Source: Pseudomonadota bacterium
GTDB lineage: Bacteria > Pseudomonadota > Gammaproteobacteria > Pseudomonadales > UBA5518
Length of the DNA stretch: 8,287 nucleotides
Direction of reading: 5' to 3'
NCBI GenBank assembly: GCA_963204845.1
Contig: CAUJIL010000137.1
Span: 1-8,287 of the forward strand
The notes beneath the pieces are model-generated. The model was not told the DNA's origin. It worked only from the letters and a program-made list of their open reading frames with translations, and searched no databases. The translations under genes were made by a program, and so were the position numbers. Shown in pieces: positions 5,886-8,287 of the stretch. Each line of letters starts with the position of its first letter. Positions within the stretch are counted from its first letter, which is position 1.

Positions 5886-7046
5886 ATGGAATTCGCCTTC
5901 ACCGAAGAGCAGCAGATGATCCGCGAGACCGCGGAGCAGTTCCTGGCGGACCACTGCGATTCGGCGGCCGTGCGCCGCGCGATGGCCACCGAGGCCGGCT
6001 TCGAACCGGAGCTGTGGCACCGGATCGCCGGCGAGATGTGCTGGACCGCGATCCACGTGCCGGAAGCGTACGGCGGACTCGGGCTGGGCTACGTCGAGGT
6101 GGTCGCGCTGATGGAACAGATGGGGCGCCGGCTGCTGTGCGCACCGTATTTTTCCTCGATCTGCCTCGGCGCGAACGCGTTGCTGCTCGCCGCAGGCGAG
6201 GCGCAGAAGGAACGCTGGCTGCCGGCGATCGCCGACGGCTCGTGCTGCGCGACGCTCGCATGGTGTGATGCCTCCGGGCGCTGGGACGCCACCGGCGTCT
6301 CCGCCACCTTCGTCCGCGACGGCGACGACTACCTGCTCGACGGCGAGTACCGCTACGTCGTCGACGGCCACACCGCCGATCTACTGATCGTCGCGGCGCG
6401 CACCCCGGGCAGCGCGGGCGCGGCCGGCATCGGCCTGTTCGCCTTGCCTGCCGACACCGCCGGCGTCACGCGCGCCTGGCTGCCCACGATGGACCAGACG
6501 CGCAAGCTGGCCACGCTCCGCCTCGCGCGGGTGCGGGTGCCGGCCGCGGCGCTGCTCGACGCTGCCGCAACGGATGCCGGCGCGGCGCTCGCGAACATAC
6601 TGGCGCTGGCGACCATCGCGCTCGCGGCCGAGCAGGCGGGCGGCGCGCAGCAGATCCTCGACATCGCGGTCGCCTACACCAGGGAGCGCCAGCAGTTCGG
6701 CCGTACGATCGCGAGCTTCCAGGCGGTCAAGCACAAGGCGGCCGACATGATGCTGAAGGCCGAGGCCGCGCGTTCCGCGGTCTACTACGCCGGCTGCGTG
6801 GCCACCGAGGCGCTCGCCGGCGGTATGAGCAGAGAAGAACTCGCGGCGGCGGCCAGCCTTGCGAAGGCCTACTGCAGCGAAACGTACTTCTTCAATGCCG
6901 GCACCGCGCTGCAACTGCACGGCGGCGTGGGATTCACGTGGGAGTACGACGTGCACCTGTACTTCAAGCGCGCGCGCGCCAGCGAGAGCTTCCTCGGTGA
7001 CGCCGCCGAACACCGGGAGCGCATTGCAGCGGGGTTGGGTCTATGA
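5886..7046 (+). CDS. Acyl-CoA dehydrogenase-like subunit without catalytic base, partner in pair 2
   Basis: This 386-residue protein has the full length of an acyl-CoA dehydrogenase, with a typical N-terminus (MEFAFTEEQQMIRETAEQFL) and VPEAYGGLGLGYVEV (58-72). The flavin motif expected near residue 125 is degenerate: AWCDASGRWDATG replaces TEPGSGSD. Both catalytic glutamate positions are lost: Ala242 at the long-chain site and Leu370 at the medium-chain site. It keeps RERQQFG (266-272) and QLHGGVGFTWEYD (343-355), the residues that reach into a neighbour's FAD site. It should therefore be the non-catalytic subunit for the dehydrogenase gene that overlaps it at 7043. The start is supported by the weak GAGGG at 5876-5880. 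Its nearest mycobacterial counterpart is probably one of the small FadE proteins of the KstR2 regulon, but I cannot say which. Confidence 0.82.
   Translation: MEFAFTEEQQMIRETAEQFLADHCDSAAVRRAMATEAGFEPELWHRIAGEMCWTAIHVPEAYGGLGLGYVEVVALMEQMGRRLLCAPYFSSICLGANALLLAAGEAQKERWLPAIADGSCCATLAWCDASGRWDATGVSATFVRDGDDYLLDGEYRYVVDGHTADLLIVAARTPGSAGAAGIGLFALPADTAGVTRAWLPTMDQTRKLATLRLARVRVPAAALLDAAATDAGAALANILALATIALAAEQAGGAQQILDIAVAYTRERQQFGRTIASFQAVKHKAADMMLKAEAARSAVYYAGCVATEALAGGMSREELAAAASLAKAYCSETYFFNAGTALQLHGGVGFTWEYDVHLYFKRARASESFLGDAAEHRERIAAGLGL
7043..7046 (+). other. ATGA stop/start overlap coupling dehydrogenase pair 2
   Basis: ATG 7043-7045 starts the next gene and TGA 7044-7046 ends the previous one. 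Such overlaps couple translation and favour equal amounts of two subunits, as expected for a heteromeric complex. Confidence 0.85.
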
Positions 7047-8233
7047 GACTGAGTTTCAGCGAGGACGACGAGCGTTTCCGCCGCGAGGTCGCCGACTGGC
7101 TGCGCGCGAACCTGTGTGGTGAATTCGAGCAGATCCGCTTCCGTGGCGGGCCCGGCGACGAACACATGTTTCCCGGGGAGCGCAAGCGCTGGGAGCAGCG
7201 TCTGGCCGCGGGCGGCTGGACCTGCATCGGCTGGCCGCGCGAATACGGCGGCCGCGGCGCCTCGATCGAGCAGCAGGTGATCTTCCACGAGGAATACGCG
7301 CGTGCCGGCGGCCCGGGGCGCGTGGGGCACATCGGTGAGGGGCTCGCGGGCCCGACCATCATCGCCTTCGGCACCGAGGAACAGAAGGCGCGCCTGCTGC
7401 CGGGAATCCGCAACGGCACCGAACTGTGGTGCCAGGGCTACTCCGAGCCCGGCGCGGGATCGGACCTTGCGAACGTGAAGACGCGCGCGCGCCTCGAGAA
7501 CGGGCGCTGGCTGCTGAACGGGCAGAAGGTCTGGACCTCGCTGGCGCACGAGTCGCAGTGGTGCTTCGTGATCGCGCGCACCGACCCGGACTCGGTCGCG
7601 CATGCCGGGCTGGGGTTCTTCCTCGTGAATATGGACCAGCCGGGAGTCACGGTACGTCCGATCGAGCAGATCACCGGCACCTCGGAATTCAACGAGGTGT
7701 TCTTCGACGACGCGGTGTGCGCCGCCGGCGACATGCTCGGCAAACCCGGCGACGGCTGGAAGATCGGCATGGCGCTGCTCGGTTTCGAGCGTGGCGTCTC
7801 GACGCTGGGTCAGCAGATGTTGTTCCAGAACGAACTCGACGAGGTGGTGCGCATCGCGCGCGAGAACGGTCGTGGCAAGGATCCGGTGATCCGCCAGCGC
7901 ATCGCCGATGCGTGGATCGGGTTGCGCATCATGCGCTACAACGCGATGCGCATGCTCTCGGGGCAGCAGGACGGTTCGCTGTCGCGCGAGGCGACCGCCT
8001 ACAAGCTGTACTGGGCGGTGTGGCACCGCAACCTCGGCAAACTCGCGATGGACGTGCTCGGTCCGGAGGCCGAAATCATCGAGAGCGCACCGTACAACCT
8101 GACGCGGCTGCAGTCGCTGTTCCTGTTCACCCGCTCGGACACGATCTACGGTGGCACCAACCAGATCCAGCGCAACATCATTGCCGAGCGCGCGCTGGGG
8201 ATGCCGAAGGAGCCGCGTCCGGCACGCGCGTAG
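7043..8233 (+). CDS. fadE30: Acyl-CoA dehydrogenase, catalytic subunit of pair 2 (FadE30-like)
   Basis: This 396-residue protein is a complete acyl-CoA dehydrogenase with GWPREYGGRG (63-72), the flavin motif GYSEPGAGSDLA (132-143) and the probable catalytic base Glu249 in GFERG. The medium-chain glutamate position is Gly370 in IYGGTNQIQ. As in the FadE31-like protein, RKxFG and QxxGG are absent and are supplied by the preceding gene. RFRGGPGDEH, WTSLAHESQWCF, QITGTSEFNEVFFDDA and FERGVSTLGQQ closely match what I recall of FadE30 (Rv3560c). FadE30 dehydrogenates the CoA thioester of 5-hydroxy-methylhexahydro-indanone propionate at the start of ring C/D breakdown. The last residues (PKEPRPARA) are a short basic tail. 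The stop is TAG, again preceded by G, but no palindrome follows. The enzyme family is certain and the FadE30 assignment good. Confidence 0.87.
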   Translation: MRLSFSEDDERFRREVADWLRANLCGEFEQIRFRGGPGDEHMFPGERKRWEQRLAAGGWTCIGWPREYGGRGASIEQQVIFHEEYARAGGPGRVGHIGEGLAGPTIIAFGTEEQKARLLPGIRNGTELWCQGYSEPGAGSDLANVKTRARLENGRWLLNGQKVWTSLAHESQWCFVIARTDPDSVAHAGLGFFLVNMDQPGVTVRPIEQITGTSEFNEVFFDDAVCAAGDMLGKPGDGWKIGMALLGFERGVSTLGQQMLFQNELDEVVRIARENGRGKDPVIRQRIADAWIGLRIMRYNAMRMLSGQQDGSLSREATAYKLYWAVWHRNLGKLAMDVLGPEAEIIESAPYNLTRLQSLFLFTRSDTIYGGTNQIQRNIIAERALGMPKEPRPARA

Positions 8234-8287
8234 GCTCCGGGTCGGGGCGGGGCCGTTGCCTGCGTCTCCCCCCGAGCGCACTCACAA
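8234..8287. other. End of window without a recognised feature
   Basis: These 54 bases after the last stop are G-rich and then C-rich. I see no open reading frame, no clear hairpin with a T-run and no match to the GTAG palindromes. The operon may continue beyond the window. Confidence 0.4.

Noticed and set aside
8234..8280. Possible terminator after the last gene
   Set aside because: GCTC at 8234-8237 could pair with GAGC at 8274-8277, but the inner pairing is broken and there is no T-run.

Overview
The window is GC-rich (about two thirds G+C by eye), tightly packed and coded entirely on the + strand. It holds eight protein genes: one cut off by the left edge and seven complete. All eight belong to CoA-thioester or ring-degradation families. 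In order they are the C-terminal half of a nitronate monooxygenase-family flavoprotein (IpdC-like), a crotonase close to EchA20, two adjacent acyl-CoA dehydrogenase genes (FadE31-like, then a short FadE32/33-like protein), a FadA6-like thiolase, an HSD17B4-type short-chain dehydrogenase, and two more acyl-CoA dehydrogenases (a degenerate FadE-like protein, then a FadE30-like one). This gene set matches the part of bacterial steroid catabolism that takes apart the last two rings (C and D), as described for the KstR2 regulon of Mycobacterium tuberculosis and for steroid-degrading Proteobacteria. I assigned it by recalled family motifs; no database search was run.

Layout. 2-523: end of the ipdC-like gene. 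524-620: a short gap with two palindromic GTAG-type repeats. 621-4817: crotonase, dehydrogenase pair 1 and thiolase, with gaps of 11 to 34 bases and a Shine-Dalgarno sequence before each gene, so probably one transcript. 4818-4904: a second gap with two more copies of the same repeat. 4905-5786: the SDR. 5787-5885: a gap with a repeat of different sequence but the same GTAG-plus-palindrome design, followed by a GC-rich hairpin. 5886-8233: dehydrogenase pair 2, joined by an ATGA overlap. 8234-8287: no gene and no convincing signal. No gap exceeds 300 bases, and I saw no RNA gene, CRISPR array, transposase or regulator gene.

How the genes may work together (known pathway plus inference): FadE30-type dehydrogenation and an SDR step act on the CoA thioester of the hydroxylated indane-propionate intermediate. 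The IpdC-like flavoprotein prepares the bicyclic ring. The EchA20-like enzyme opens ring D hydrolytically. IpdAB, not in this window but expected just upstream, opens the remaining ring. FadA6 releases acetyl-CoA, and a FadE31/FadE32-type complex continues beta-oxidation of the resulting methyl-oxo-octanedioyl-CoA.

The strongest sequence observation is that both dehydrogenase pairs divide the active-site motifs between their two subunits. One subunit keeps the catalytic glutamate and the SEPGAGSD flavin motif. The other lacks both but keeps the R-x-Q-F-G and Q-x-H-G motifs that contact FAD from the neighbouring subunit. This predicts two alpha2beta2 heterotetramers.

Host: base composition, gene set and GTAG-type REP-like elements suggest a proteobacterium, probably a gammaproteobacterium. 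This is inference only. Nothing here looks like a wholly undescribed system; the less ordinary parts are the repeats that supply stop codons and the motif partition.
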